Positions 42,414 through 50,487 of a stretch of DNA of 50,487 nt are shown here, one piece after another (the first letter of the stretch is position 1; every line of letters begins with the position of its first letter). Both the position numbers and the translations under genes were made by a program. Source of the DNA: Ochrovirga pacifica (GTDB lineage Bacteria > Bacteroidota > Bacteroidia > Flavobacteriales > Flavobacteriaceae); assembly GCF_000220525.1 (NCBI RefSeq), contig NZ_AFPK01000046.1, positions 1 to 50,487 on the forward strand, in the 5' to 3' direction. The notes below the pieces were generated by a model. That model was not told where the DNA came from, searched no databases, and saw only the letters and a program-made list of their open reading frames with translations.

Positions 42414-43322
42414 ATGGTAGACATTACCCACAAAAACGTAACCTTAAGAACCGCTACTGCACAGGCCATTGTAAAAGTAAGTAAGCAAGAAACCATAGAG
42501 GCTATTAAAAACAAAACAGTTCCTAAAGGAGATGTTTTTGAAATGAGTCGTGCAGCGGGTTTACTTGGAATTAAACAAACCCCCTACTTGCTACCTGATT
42601 GTCATCCATTACCTATAGAGTTTACTGGAGTTGAGTATCAGATTAATGGCTTGGAAATTACCATTTTAATGACCGTAAAAACACTCTACAAAACAGGTGT
42701 AGAAGTTGAAGCCATGCATGGAGCAAGTGTAGTTGCCTTAAACTTATACGACATGCTAAAACCTATTGACAAAAAAGTGGAAATAGGAAGCATTAAACTT
42801 TTAGAAAAAAGAGGTGGAAAATCTACATATCATAAAAAATCGGGAACAGGACTAAAAGCTGCAGTTATTGTTTGTTCTGATACTATTTCTGCGGGTGATA
42901 AAGAAGACAAAGCAGGAAAGGCTATTATTCATAAACTTAAAGAATGTGAAGTTGGAATTGCAGAATACACCATTATTCCGGACGAATCTAATTTAATTCA
43001 AGAAAAAGCCATTACGAACAGTGAAAAAAACATCGATCTTATTATCTACACAGGAGGAACTGGATTGTCTCCTAGAGATGTAACTCCAGAAGCATTGCTC
43101 CCTATAATTGAAAGACGAATTCCTGGAATTGAAGAAGCCATCCGAAGCTACGGACAAGAAAGAACCCCTTATGCAATGCTGTCTAGAAGTGTAGCAGGTG
43201 TCTTAAAAAAATCTTTGGTTTTGGCTTTACCGGGCTCTACCAACGGAGCTAAAGAGTCTATGGAAGCAATATTCCCCGCAGTTTTACACATATACGGAGT
43301 ATTAAAAGGGGAAAGACATTAG
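42414..43322 (+). CDS. moaCB: Bifunctional MoaC / MoaB-like molybdopterin protein
   Basis: A 302-residue fusion. Residues 1-145 are MoaC (MVDITHKNVTLRTATA, PKGDVFEMSRAAGLLG, PDCHPLPIEF, GVEVEAMHGASVVALNLYDM), cyclising the MoaA product to cPMP. Residues 150-302 are MogA/MoaB-like (AAVIVCSDTISAGDKEDKAG, TGGTGLSPRDVTPEA, LALPGSTNGAKESMEA), adenylylating molybdopterin for MoeA. Such moaC-moaB fusions are common in Bacteroidota. It is the last gene of the nitrate island; its stop lies inside the terminator hairpin. Confidence 0.93.
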   Translation: MVDITHKNVTLRTATAQAIVKVSKQETIEAIKNKTVPKGDVFEMSRAAGLLGIKQTPYLLPDCHPLPIEFTGVEYQINGLEITILMTVKTLYKTGVEVEAMHGASVVALNLYDMLKPIDKKVEIGSIKLLEKRGGKSTYHKKSGTGLKAAVIVCSDTISAGDKEDKAGKAIIHKLKECEVGIAEYTIIPDESNLIQEKAITNSEKNIDLIIYTGGTGLSPRDVTPEALLPIIERRIPGIEEAIRSYGQERTPYAMLSRSVAGVLKKSLVLALPGSTNGAKESMEAIFPAVLHIYGVLKGERH

Positions 43323-43342
43323 TCTTTCCCTCTTTACTTTTT
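43308..43342. terminator. Terminator between convergent moaCB and sulfatase genes
   Basis: GGGAAAGAC (43309-43317), loop ATTA, GTCTTTCCC (43322-43330), then a T-rich stretch. It includes the moaCB stop codon and is 20 bases from the sulfatase stop, so it may serve both strands. Confidence 0.7.
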
Positions 43343-43349
43343 TACATTT

Positions 43350-44870
43350 CTAAGCAGGCTCTTTACCTACTTTGTATTGCTGTTTTAATCGTTGCAATTC
43401 CTTTTTTAACTTTTTAACCAGAGATGAATGTTGTTTTTTGGGGTAGACATTCTGCATTTCTTTAGGATCTTTTTTCAAATCGTACAGTTCCCACTCTTCT
43501 CCATTCGGTACATCTTGGCCATAAAATCGGATAAGCTTGTAACGTTTGTTTGCCACTCCTTCATGTCGACGAACAGAATGCGGTCCTGGATATTCGTAGT
43601 AATGGTAATACAATGAACTTCTCCAATCTTTAGGTGTTTTTCCCTTAAGCAAAGGCACTACGCTTTTACCTTGCATATCTTTTGGGATTGGAGCTCCTGC
43701 CAAATCTAAAAAAGTCTCTGCAAAATCTATATTCTGTACCAAATCATGGTTTACACTTCCTGCCTTTACAACCCCTGGCCATTTTACAATTAGCGGAGTT
43801 CTAAAAGACTCTTCGTACATAAATCGTTTGTCAAACCAACCGTGTTCCCCCATGTAAAACCCTTGATCTGAGGAGTACATAACAATGGTATTTTTATCCA
43901 AGCCAGTAGCTTTTAAATAATCCATTAGACGACCAATATTTTCATCAACAGACCAGATACATCGTAAATAATCTTTCATGTACAATTGGTATTTTAATTT
44001 AGTTAACTCTTTACCTGTTAACTTTAGATGTTTATATTTTTCAATTCGGTCTGCAAAACGGTCGTCTATTCCTACTTTAATAAAGCGTTCAGGTCTAAAA
44101 GTTAAAGGTTTTATTTTTAAATCAGAATCGTCTCTAAACGACGTATTCATATTTAAATCCTGTTCTCTTGCAGCGGTGGTGCGAGTTGCATAGTCGTCAA
44201 ACAAATTGTCTGGTTCGGGTATATTTACATCTTTGTACAATTGCATATGTTCACGTTTAGGCACCCAAGGTCTGTGTGGTGCTTTTTGATGCACCATTAA
44301 CATAAATGGCTTTTCTTTATTTCTACCTTTCTCTAACCATCCTAAAGCTTTGTTTGTTACAATATCTGTTACATATCCCTTTTCATTCTTTATCCCTTTT
44401 GAAGATAAAAAGTCAGGATTTTTGTATTCTCCTTGTCCCAATAACACCTCCCAATAATCAAAACCCTGCATGTTCCCATCGATATGAATTTTACCAATCA
44501 TAGCTGTTTGGTATCCATTTTTTCGTAATATTTTTTGAAATTGTTGCTGATTATGATCAAATTTTACTTTGGCTTTGTTGTTATATTTTCCGTGCATATG
44601 GCTCATCTTACCTGTTAGCAAAGTAGCCCTACTTGGTGCACAAATAGAGTTTTCAACATATGCTTTTTCAAAACGCATACCCTCTGCTGCCAACTTATCT
44701 AAATTGGGTGTTGGATTGATGGATTGCAACCTACCACCATAAGCCCCAATGGTTTGATACGAATGATCGTCTGTAAAAATCCAAATAATGTTTGGCTTTT
44801 GTTGTGCATTAATTTTAAAAAAAGTGAACCATACGAATGCTACACAGCAAATAGAATTTATTTTTTTCAT
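43350..44870 (-). CDS. Secreted sulfatase (S1 family)
   Basis: A 506-residue sulfatase with a signal peptide (VAFVWFTFFKINAQQ). The formylglycine motif CAPSRATLLTG begins at Cys77; metal ligands IFTDDHS (about 31-37) and SSDQGFYMGEHGWFDKR (about 336-352) are present. The C-terminal block YYEYPGPHSVRRHEGVANKR, then YDLKKDPKEMQN is typical of the N-acetylglucosamine-6-sulfatase-like group (S1_8/S1_11 region of the family); which hexose sulfate is cut cannot be told from sequence. It lies 16 bases downstream of the next sulfatase and forms a unit with it. Confidence 0.9.
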   Translation of the reverse strand: MKKINSICCVAFVWFTFFKINAQQKPNIIWIFTDDHSYQTIGAYGGRLQSINPTPNLDKLAAEGMRFEKAYVENSICAPSRATLLTGKMSHMHGKYNNKAKVKFDHNQQQFQKILRKNGYQTAMIGKIHIDGNMQGFDYWEVLLGQGEYKNPDFLSSKGIKNEKGYVTDIVTNKALGWLEKGRNKEKPFMLMVHQKAPHRPWVPKREHMQLYKDVNIPEPDNLFDDYATRTTAAREQDLNMNTSFRDDSDLKIKPLTFRPERFIKVGIDDRFADRIEKYKHLKLTGKELTKLKYQLYMKDYLRCIWSVDENIGRLMDYLKATGLDKNTIVMYSSDQGFYMGEHGWFDKRFMYEESFRTPLIVKWPGVVKAGSVNHDLVQNIDFAETFLDLAGAPIPKDMQGKSVVPLLKGKTPKDWRSSLYYHYYEYPGPHSVRRHEGVANKRYKLIRFYGQDVPNGEEWELYDLKKDPKEMQNVYPKKQHSSLVKKLKKELQRLKQQYKVGKEPA

Positions 44871-44886
44871 TTTATTTGTTTTGCAA

Positions 44887-46647
44887 TTATTTTAAAGGAG
44901 TTATGTACGTATAATACACTCCGTATTTTTGTTTTCCTTGAATAAAATCATTCACTAAAAAGGTTTTTCCTTTTTCTAAATTGACTGTAAAAACAACAGC
45001 TTCATCTGCTGGCATGATTTGTTTTTCCAACATTTGATTGGCTATTTGTATGCGTACCTTTTCAGGTTGAATGGTTTTGTAATCGAACCATTTTTTGGGG
45101 TTTTCTGAAGGAATCCCTAAAATAGGTCCTGGACATTCTTTAGGCCATCTTCTACATTCAATTTGATAGGTTCCATTTTTGGCAATTTCAATAGCATGGG
45201 TGTTGTTGGTGTTTTTTAGCCCAGCAGCTACTTGTTCACTCTTCCAAATTCCTTTATCTTCTCCAATGGCATGTTGTATGGTTAGCTTGGTTGTTGTTTG
45301 TTCTTTTGTCCCTACAATACTTACAGGCATTTGAGCATATTCTGGATTTTGTTTGCTACGTTGTAAAAACAAAGCGTTTTCTTTTAGCATTTGCGCTACC
45401 AATTCGGGATGGTCTTTGGCAACATTGTGCAACTGTTTTCGATCTTTGGCCACATTGTACAGCTCTTTTCCATTTAACAATCTCCAATTGCCTTTTACAA
45501 TACAAGTTTGTTTTACATCATGCGGTGGTCTCCAATCTTGCCTGTGATGAATAAAAATACTTCTATTGTTAACAACTGGCTTTTTTTTATAGAGATAAGG
45601 AGTTAAATCTATTCCATCTAAATTTAGATCTTGTTCTGTTTTTAGATTACACAAACTTATCAATGTAGGAAAAATATCTACGTGAGAACTTGGAATTGAA
45701 AGATCTTTCCCTCCTTTAATTTTTCCATCCTTCCACCTAATAAAAAACGGTACTCTATGTCCGCCTTCTGTTTTATATCCCTTTTTGCCACGAAAGCCCA
45801 TATTGTAGCCTATTTTTAAATCTCCACTCACTCCATTTCCAGTACCATTATCAGTCATAAAAATAAGAATGGTGTTGTCTGCCAATTTTTTCTTTTTTAA
45901 ATAAGCTTCTAACTTTCCAAAATTCTCATCAATATTGGTTATCATTCCATAAAACTCGGCACTGTAAATTTCTTTCCCCTCCATAGGTTTGTAGGGGTTG
46001 CTGTATTTCTGATCTACATATAAAGGACTGTGAGGTGCGTTGGTAGGTAAGTATATAAAAAAGGGCTGATCTTTAGTATCCTCAATAAACTTGATGCTTT
46101 CTTGAAACCAAACATCTGTGCAATACCCCTGAAACTGTTTGGGTTGATTGTTGACAAAATATACATCGTTAAAATAATTATTACCCCAGTAGTCAGAAAG
46201 TTCGCCTAACCCACCTGCTTTGTGTTGTACTACATGGTTAAAACCAGAATCGGTAGGACGTACAGGATAGTTGTCTCCTAAATGCCATTTTCCAAACATT
46301 CCGGTTCTGTATCCGTTTTGTTGAAAAACAGCAGCTATTGTTTGACTTGCTTGTGCTAATGCATCTCTTCCTTTATAAGTTGCCCAAACTCCATTGTTTA
46401 TGGGATACTGCCCTGTTACAATGGCACTACGCGTAGGTGCACAAAGTGGACTTACATGAAAATCGGTAAAACGAACTGACTTTTTGTAGAATTTGTCTAT
46501 ATGGGGAGTTTTGATATAAGGATTGCCATGACAGCCTAAATCTCCAATTCCTTGATCATCGGTAAGGATAAGGATCACATTAGGTTTTTGCTGTCCATAA
46601 AATAGTTGACTGAATGCAAAAAGTAAAAAAGTAAGTATGGATTTCAT
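44887..46647 (-). CDS. Secreted arylsulfatase-like enzyme with C-terminal extension
   Basis: A 586-residue sulfatase with signal peptide (LTFLLFAFSQLFYGQQ). The formylglycine motif is CAPTRSAIVTG (Cys69; Thr in place of the usual Ser). Metal ligands TDDQG (about 29-33) and MTDNGTGNG (about 273-281) and FGKWHLGD (about 117-124) are present. Beyond the catalytic domain about 140 residues (from about 445) form a probable beta-rich domain (ENAL..; NGTYQIECRRWPKECPG; KGKTFLVNDF), of unknown role. Substrate unknown. Confidence 0.9.
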   Translation of the reverse strand: MKSILTFLLFAFSQLFYGQQKPNVILILTDDQGIGDLGCHGNPYIKTPHIDKFYKKSVRFTDFHVSPLCAPTRSAIVTGQYPINNGVWATYKGRDALAQASQTIAAVFQQNGYRTGMFGKWHLGDNYPVRPTDSGFNHVVQHKAGGLGELSDYWGNNYFNDVYFVNNQPKQFQGYCTDVWFQESIKFIEDTKDQPFFIYLPTNAPHSPLYVDQKYSNPYKPMEGKEIYSAEFYGMITNIDENFGKLEAYLKKKKLADNTILIFMTDNGTGNGVSGDLKIGYNMGFRGKKGYKTEGGHRVPFFIRWKDGKIKGGKDLSIPSSHVDIFPTLISLCNLKTEQDLNLDGIDLTPYLYKKKPVVNNRSIFIHHRQDWRPPHDVKQTCIVKGNWRLLNGKELYNVAKDRKQLHNVAKDHPELVAQMLKENALFLQRSKQNPEYAQMPVSIVGTKEQTTTKLTIQHAIGEDKGIWKSEQVAAGLKNTNNTHAIEIAKNGTYQIECRRWPKECPGPILGIPSENPKKWFDYKTIQPEKVRIQIANQMLEKQIMPADEAVVFTVNLEKGKTFLVNDFIQGKQKYGVYYTYITPLK

Positions 46648-46877
46648 TTGGTTGATTCTTTAATTGTTTTTAAGACTTGTGGAATTAAACAGCGTTTAAA
46701 TTAAAAATTCTATCACTTTTAACCTTATTTGTTACTTTTTTTAAAAAGATAAAATCACCTTTATAAAACACTACCACAGCTCTTAAAAAACACCTAAAAA
46801 CCAAACACTTACCCTATTTAACTAGCCTTTTTTACTTTTTGCATTTAGAAAACTTTTATGTTTGTAAAAATTACTTT

Positions 46878-46901
46878 TTTTTCGGAATCCTTTCCGAAAA
46901 A
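46878..46901 (-). terminator. Possible terminator after the GH28 gene
   Basis: TTTTTCGGA (46878-46886), loop ATCCTT, TCCGAAAAA (46893-46901), immediately downstream of the GH28 stop codon on the minus strand. Nine perfect base pairs, but no clean T-run follows on the minus strand, so termination is not certain. Confidence 0.45.
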
Positions 46902-46902
46902 C

Positions 46903-48312
46903 TTAGTTTACATCTACTAAAACAACCTCTTCCCTTTGGTCTTTTGCTTTTAGATGAAAGCGAATGTTTTTTGTTTTTAGTTGTTTTATATGTCTAGCAT
47001 ACATTCCGTAGGCAGGTGTAGCTCCTAACTTGGTAAACTCTGGGTATTGGGTTTCGTTTTCTGGAACCACAATTTTAGCATCTTCTGCAGTTCCTTTTCC
47101 AGATAAGGTAATTTGAATGTCTTCTAACTCGATGCTGCCTATTTTATGATTTGGTGTTCCTGTAAAAAAGAAACCTGTAGAAGGGTTTACTCTGCTGTTT
47201 TCTATAGATCTTGTAGTGGCTTTTACGTTTCGTATGGTTACGTTGTTAATAGTACCTACGGGCTGTCTTTTTGCATCTCTGTACACCAACCTTCTTTCTC
47301 CTAGGCGAATAAAAATAGGCATTTCTACGTTTGTCATTTCTATGTTTTCTATACATACATTGTTGATGTTAGCACCATCGACACTTAGAATTTTAATTCC
47401 ACCACCGCGGGTATCGTGAATAAAACAATCTTTTATAGTAATGTTGGTAAAATCTCCCATAGATTCGGTTCCGAATTTAATGGCACCCCATTCGCTTTTA
47501 ATTTTACATTTTTTTACAACCACATCGCTAGAAGGCTTTGGACTTGTTGATTTAAAGCAGATGGCATCGTCTCCTGAATCGATGGTACAGTTTTTTATTT
47601 CTCCGTGTGTACTAGAGTCAATATCAATAGCATCGTTGTTTTTGTTGGCATGGCTGTGAATGTCGATTCCATCTACCAAAAAGTTTGTACATTGAAAAAA
47701 GTGCACTGTCCATGCTGCAGGTTGACGTAAATGAATGTCTTTTAACTGTACGCCATTGACACGTACTAAGCGAAGTAGAAAAGGACGGTCAAAATTTCCT
47801 ACTTTTCCGCCTGCGTATAGTGCTTTGTTATTGTTGGTTTTTACCTCATCGACCTTTTCTTTTTGTCCCAACTTTTTTAATGTTTCTTTTACCTTTGCAC
47901 GTGTAAACAGGTGGCCTTGACCATCGATAGTTCCTTTGCCTGTAATGGCTACGTTTTTTGCATCTATGGCACCTACAAGGCATTTTCCTCTTAACTGACC
48001 TGTGGCATCGACAAAAGCATCTATACTTTGGTAATCGTTGGGATTGCTGCTACCCAGCAAGGTGCTATTTTCTTTTATATGCAAGGTTACATGATCTTTT
48101 AGCAACAAAGTTCCGCTTACAAAGGTTCCTCCTTCTAAAACTACAGTCCCCCCACCTGCTTTGGCACAAGCATCAATAGTGTTTTGAATGGCTTTGGTGT
48201 TTACAGTTTTTCCATCGGCTAGAGCACCGTAATCGTTAACATTCCACTTGGTTTGTTTACCACAAGAGACTGATAAAGTAATAAAAACAACAGCGATTAA
48301 TTTTTTTAACAT
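46903..48312 (-). CDS. GH28-family glycoside hydrolase, lipoprotein
   Basis: A 469-residue right-handed beta-helix protein with lipobox SVSC (Cys17), then an N-terminal VNDYGALADGKTVNTKAIQ typical of the polygalacturonase superfamily. The catalytic aspartates appear as NNDAIDID and GDDAICFKS (about 227-250), matching the GH28 N-x-D and G-D-D motifs; the usual G-H-G is replaced by EWGAIKFGTES and R-I-K by GGGIKIL. It probably cuts a uronate-containing polysaccharide or oligosaccharide at the cell surface. ATG at 48312 gives the lipoprotein signal. Its promoter carries a near copy of the uronate operon's LacI operator. Confidence 0.82.
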   Translation of the reverse strand: MLKKLIAVVFITLSVSCGKQTKWNVNDYGALADGKTVNTKAIQNTIDACAKAGGGTVVLEGGTFVSGTLLLKDHVTLHIKENSTLLGSSNPNDYQSIDAFVDATGQLRGKCLVGAIDAKNVAITGKGTIDGQGHLFTRAKVKETLKKLGQKEKVDEVKTNNNKALYAGGKVGNFDRPFLLRLVRVNGVQLKDIHLRQPAAWTVHFFQCTNFLVDGIDIHSHANKNNDAIDIDSSTHGEIKNCTIDSGDDAICFKSTSPKPSSDVVVKKCKIKSEWGAIKFGTESMGDFTNITIKDCFIHDTRGGGIKILSVDGANINNVCIENIEMTNVEMPIFIRLGERRLVYRDAKRQPVGTINNVTIRNVKATTRSIENSRVNPSTGFFFTGTPNHKIGSIELEDIQITLSGKGTAEDAKIVVPENETQYPEFTKLGATPAYGMYARHIKQLKTKNIRFHLKAKDQREEVVLVDVN

Positions 48313-48336
48313 GATTTGATTTTTTGGTTTATTCGT

Positions 48337-48356
48337 TTTCGTGTACGCACACAAAT
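48337..48356. promoter_or_regulatory. Second LacI-type operator, at the GH28 promoter
   Basis: TTTCGTGTACGCACACAAAT matches the perfect palindrome at 7889-7908 in 17 of 20 positions. It overlaps the -7 element at 48352-48359 and sits with its left edge exactly 15 bases from that element, as at the uronate operon. Confidence 0.72.
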
Positions 48357-48359
48357 ATA
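48352..48359 (-). promoter_or_regulatory. -7 promoter element of the GH28 gene
   Basis: CAAATATA on the plus strand is TATATTTG on the minus strand, an exact TAnnTTTG match, predicting a leader of about 36 bases. Confidence 0.62.
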
Positions 48360-48420
48360 GGAATCTACCAATTAAGTGGTTCTAACAAATGTTTTTTTAG
48401 CTTGTTCTTATGGTTTTGTT

Positions 48421-49845
48421 TTACTTCTTTTTAGAGTTGCTTTTATCACCAGCAGTTGCTTTGTTTATATATGCTTGACGTTTGTTTTCTTCTCTATCGC
48501 AGTTAAATAAATGGGCATCTTGCCATAGGGGATCTACATTATTTTTTGCCCATTGATCGTACATTTTGGCCAATTGTGTTACTTTTTCTGGATGTTTGTG
48601 TGCTAGGTTGTTTTGTTCGTATGGGTCTTTTTTGATATTGAACAAAAAGGTTTTCTTTTTATAGTAAGAGTATATCAATTTAAAGTCTTTGTGTCTAACA
48701 GCAAACCCTTTTCCTCCTGAATATTGCCAGTACATGGGTCTTTCTTTTAGGGTTTTGCTTTTTTTAGTTAGTATGGGTAGTAAATTAACACCGTCTATGT
48801 TTTTACTAGCAGGTACTTGGGTGTTGGTGGCTGCTAGGATTGTAGGAAAAATATCTAGGGCAATGATGGGCTCTTTGTAGGTTCTGTTTCCTTTGATTTT
48901 GTTAGGCCAACTGATGACAAAGGGTTCGCGTATTCCGCCCTCGAACAGCATTCCTTTGTGACCTCTATAAGGAGCGCTGCTTGCCCCGTGAGAATGTCCT
49001 CCGTTGTCTGAATAAAATACAATTAAGGTATTGTTGTATACTCCTGTTTCTTTTAATTTTTGAATGACCTTTCCGATTCCTGCATCCATCCCTGCAACCA
49101 TGGCTGCGTAGGCTGCTCTTTCTCCGTTTTCTATATGTGTTACTAAATTGGTGTACTCTTTAGTAGCTTGGATGGGTGCATGAGGTGCGTTGTAGGCTAA
49201 GTACATAAAAAATGGCTGTTCTGTTTTACTGTATTGGTCTATGTAGTTTATGGCTTGGTTAGAAAAATCGTCCGTAAGGTAAGTTAATGTGTTTTCTGGA
49301 ACTGGTTTTCCGTTTTTCATAACTCCCAATTCTTTGTTTTTGGGTGTGGTTTTTCCCCAGTAATTGAAACCACCACCGCTAAAGCCAAACCAATCTTTGA
49401 ACCCCCTTTGGTTGGGTAAAAACTTGTGAGCATTTCCTAGGTGCCATTTTCCGATGGCACAAGTGTGGTAGTTGTTTTGTTGTAAAACTTCGGAAATCAT
49501 GAGTTCGTTTAGTGGCAAACCAATAACGGTATCTTCGTTTTGTTTTTCGTTTTCTGGGTTGTTTTCGTGGCCGAACTTTTGTTGGTATCTACCTGTTAAC
49601 AATCCGGCACGGCTGGGGCTACAATATGGATGAGACGAGTATCCTTGGCTAAAAATAACTCCGTCTTTGGCTAAAGCGTTTAAGTTAGGGGTAGGAATAT
49701 CGGTTGCTCCGTTAAAGCCTACATCGCCCCATCCTTGGTCGTCTGACAAAATAATTAATATGTTGGGTTGTTTGCTTTTTTGAGCTTGTAAAGTAGTGCA
49801 GCAGAAAGCTAACAGTAGCGTAAGGTATCCGTAGTATTTTTTCAT
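48421..49845 (-). CDS. Secreted sulfatase (S1 family, arylsulfatase A-like)
   Basis: A 474-residue sulfatase with signal peptide (TLLLAFCCTTLQAQ). Formylglycine motif CSPSRAGLLTG begins at Cys75; metal ligands SDDQGWGDVG (about 34-43) and YSDNGGHSHG (about 276-285), and IGKWHLGN (about 130-137) are intact. It ends with a lysine-rich tail (SNSKKK). Unlike the others, this gene lies beyond the GH28 promoter, so it has its own transcript or reads through; no -7 element is evident in front of it. Substrate unknown. Confidence 0.9.
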   Translation of the reverse strand: MKKYYGYLTLLLAFCCTTLQAQKSKQPNILIILSDDQGWGDVGFNGATDIPTPNLNALAKDGVIFSQGYSSHPYCSPSRAGLLTGRYQQKFGHENNPENEKQNEDTVIGLPLNELMISEVLQQNNYHTCAIGKWHLGNAHKFLPNQRGFKDWFGFSGGGFNYWGKTTPKNKELGVMKNGKPVPENTLTYLTDDFSNQAINYIDQYSKTEQPFFMYLAYNAPHAPIQATKEYTNLVTHIENGERAAYAAMVAGMDAGIGKVIQKLKETGVYNNTLIVFYSDNGGHSHGASSAPYRGHKGMLFEGGIREPFVISWPNKIKGNRTYKEPIIALDIFPTILAATNTQVPASKNIDGVNLLPILTKKSKTLKERPMYWQYSGGKGFAVRHKDFKLIYSYYKKKTFLFNIKKDPYEQNNLAHKHPEKVTQLAKMYDQWAKNNVDPLWQDAHLFNCDREENKRQAYINKATAGDKSNSKKK

Positions 49846-50487
49846 TTTAATGTATTTGTATTTTTACTCTAAAATTATAGGATTGATTTTTCTCTAATTT
49901 ATACAAATGTTTTTTGATGAGACATATATGTTCTTTCTCTGTTACTACATTGGCTTGTTTTTACTGGTATTTTATGGATGTTTGGTTGTTCTTGTTTTGT
50001 ATTGTGTATATAGATTACAGACATTATTGGTATGCATACTGTATTTTGCAACTAGATATGCTTATTGTTTTACAAGAACACAAAAATGTTGCTACAGAAC
50101 AGCAGAATGTTACACAAGGGTTAGAAGATTTTGATTGGGAACAGCAACATGTTATAACAGGATAGCATAATGTTATGCAAGTATAGAATAATGTTGAATG
50201 GGCATAGCAAAATGTTACAACAGGATAGCATAATGTTATGCAAGTATAGAATAATGTTGAATGGGCATAGCAAAATGTTACAACAGGATAGCATAATGTT
50301 ATGCAAGTATAGAATAATATTGAATGGGCATAGCAACATGTTACAACAGGATAGCATAATGTTATGAAAGGGTAAGATATTATTAAATGATGACTAATAA
50401 TAAGTGCTACTGTATCTGTTCTTTACTATGTTGGATGATAAAATTTGCTTGCATTGAACTCAACTTTTTTTTGAGCACTTACAAACT
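49846..50487. other. Gene-poor region at the right end
   Basis: Apart from the 21-bp tandem array described separately, no coding region is convincing here. Open frames exist on both strands but reflect the period being a multiple of three. The stretch 49846-50060 is T-rich (possible leader/promoter of the sulfatase on the minus strand) and 50371-50487 is AT-rich without recognisable features. Confidence 0.6.
50064..50376. repeat. 21-bp tandem repeat with 63-bp higher-order unit
   Basis: The core AATGTT recurs at 50085, 50106, (50127, degenerate), 50148 (CATGTT), 50169, 50190, 50211, 50232, 50253, 50274, 50295, 50316, 50337 and 50358, i.e. every 21 bases, for about 14 units. From 50161 three different 21-mers repeat as a 63-bp block (GATAGCATAATG at 50161, 50224, 50287, 50350). 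There are no unique spacers. In one frame the units encode seven-residue repeats, with TAG at the same position in the later ones. Confidence 0.9.

Noticed and set aside
50121..50367. Open frames of 65-78 codons on both strands over the repeat
   Set aside because: They exist only because the 21-bp period keeps frames open on both strands; no promoter, start context or family signature.
50161..50370. CRISPR array candidate
   Set aside because: The blocks repeat without unique spacers, so it is a tandem repeat; no cas genes are near.

Overview
The window looks like chromosomal DNA of a marine Flavobacteriaceae bacterium (Bacteroidota). The base composition is AT-rich. Starts generally lack Shine-Dalgarno sequences, and many genes are preceded by the Bacteroidota -7 element TAnnTTTG. 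The gene content also fits: secreted sulfatases, a GH28-like lipoprotein, a uronate pathway with a TRAP transporter, a sulfite reductase with a HEPN tail, and an actinobacterial-type DapD. The genus cannot be fixed from sequence alone.

Layout. (1) 1-162: right-hand end of an IS3-like insertion sequence cut by the window edge. (2) 215-9043: a minus-strand operon uxuB(SDR)-sulfatase-uxuA-uxaC-dctP-dctQ-dctM, with a divergent LacI-family gene and a perfect 20-bp operator between them. It should import hexuronate, convert glucuronate to 2-keto-3-deoxygluconate and remove sulfate. (3) 9125-14804: housekeeping genes (dapD, two GlsB/YeaQ-like membrane proteins, a flavoprotein, a DMT exporter, a CNNM/CBS protein). 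(4) 14900-23941, minus strand: assimilatory sulfate reduction (ferredoxin-NADP reductase, siroheme synthesis, sulfite reductase-HEPN, cysN, cysD, cysH, DUF2061) with an Rrf2-family regulator and matching operator-like palindromes. (5) 24149-24304: an unrecognised 51-aa gene with its own promoter and terminator. (6) 24433-43322: a nitrate/nitrite assimilation island: nirBD on the minus strand; then, on the plus strand, an Fnr-like regulator, nrtABCD-type ABC importer, porin, haemoglobin-like protein, a nitrate reductase fused to a NirB-like flavoprotein module, a rubredoxin protein on a sulfite-reductase-like scaffold, and molybdopterin genes moeA, mobA, moaD, moaE, moaCB. (7) 43350-49845, minus strand: three sulfatases and a GH28-family lipoprotein. 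(8) 49846-50487: no convincing gene; a 21-bp tandem repeat with 63-bp higher-order units.

How it fits together. The GH28 gene carries a near copy of the LacI-site palindrome in the same position relative to its promoter as in the uronate operon 40 kb away, so polysaccharide cleavage and uronate catabolism probably form one regulon. Siroheme made in region 4 is needed by both sulfite and nitrite reductases, and the Mo-cofactor genes serve the nitrate reductase. Three copies of TA(A/C)GTAT-NN-ATACTTA lie upstream of nirB/fnr, nrtA and the nitrate reductase and probably define the Fnr-like regulator's regulon. The most unusual items are the fused nitrate reductase with its rubredoxin and globin partners, the asymmetric nitrate ABC ATPase pair, the shared LacI operator, long imperfect palindromes in the sulfate-gene spacers, and the repeat array with an in-phase TAG every seventh codon. 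All assignments are from reading the sequence; no database search was run.
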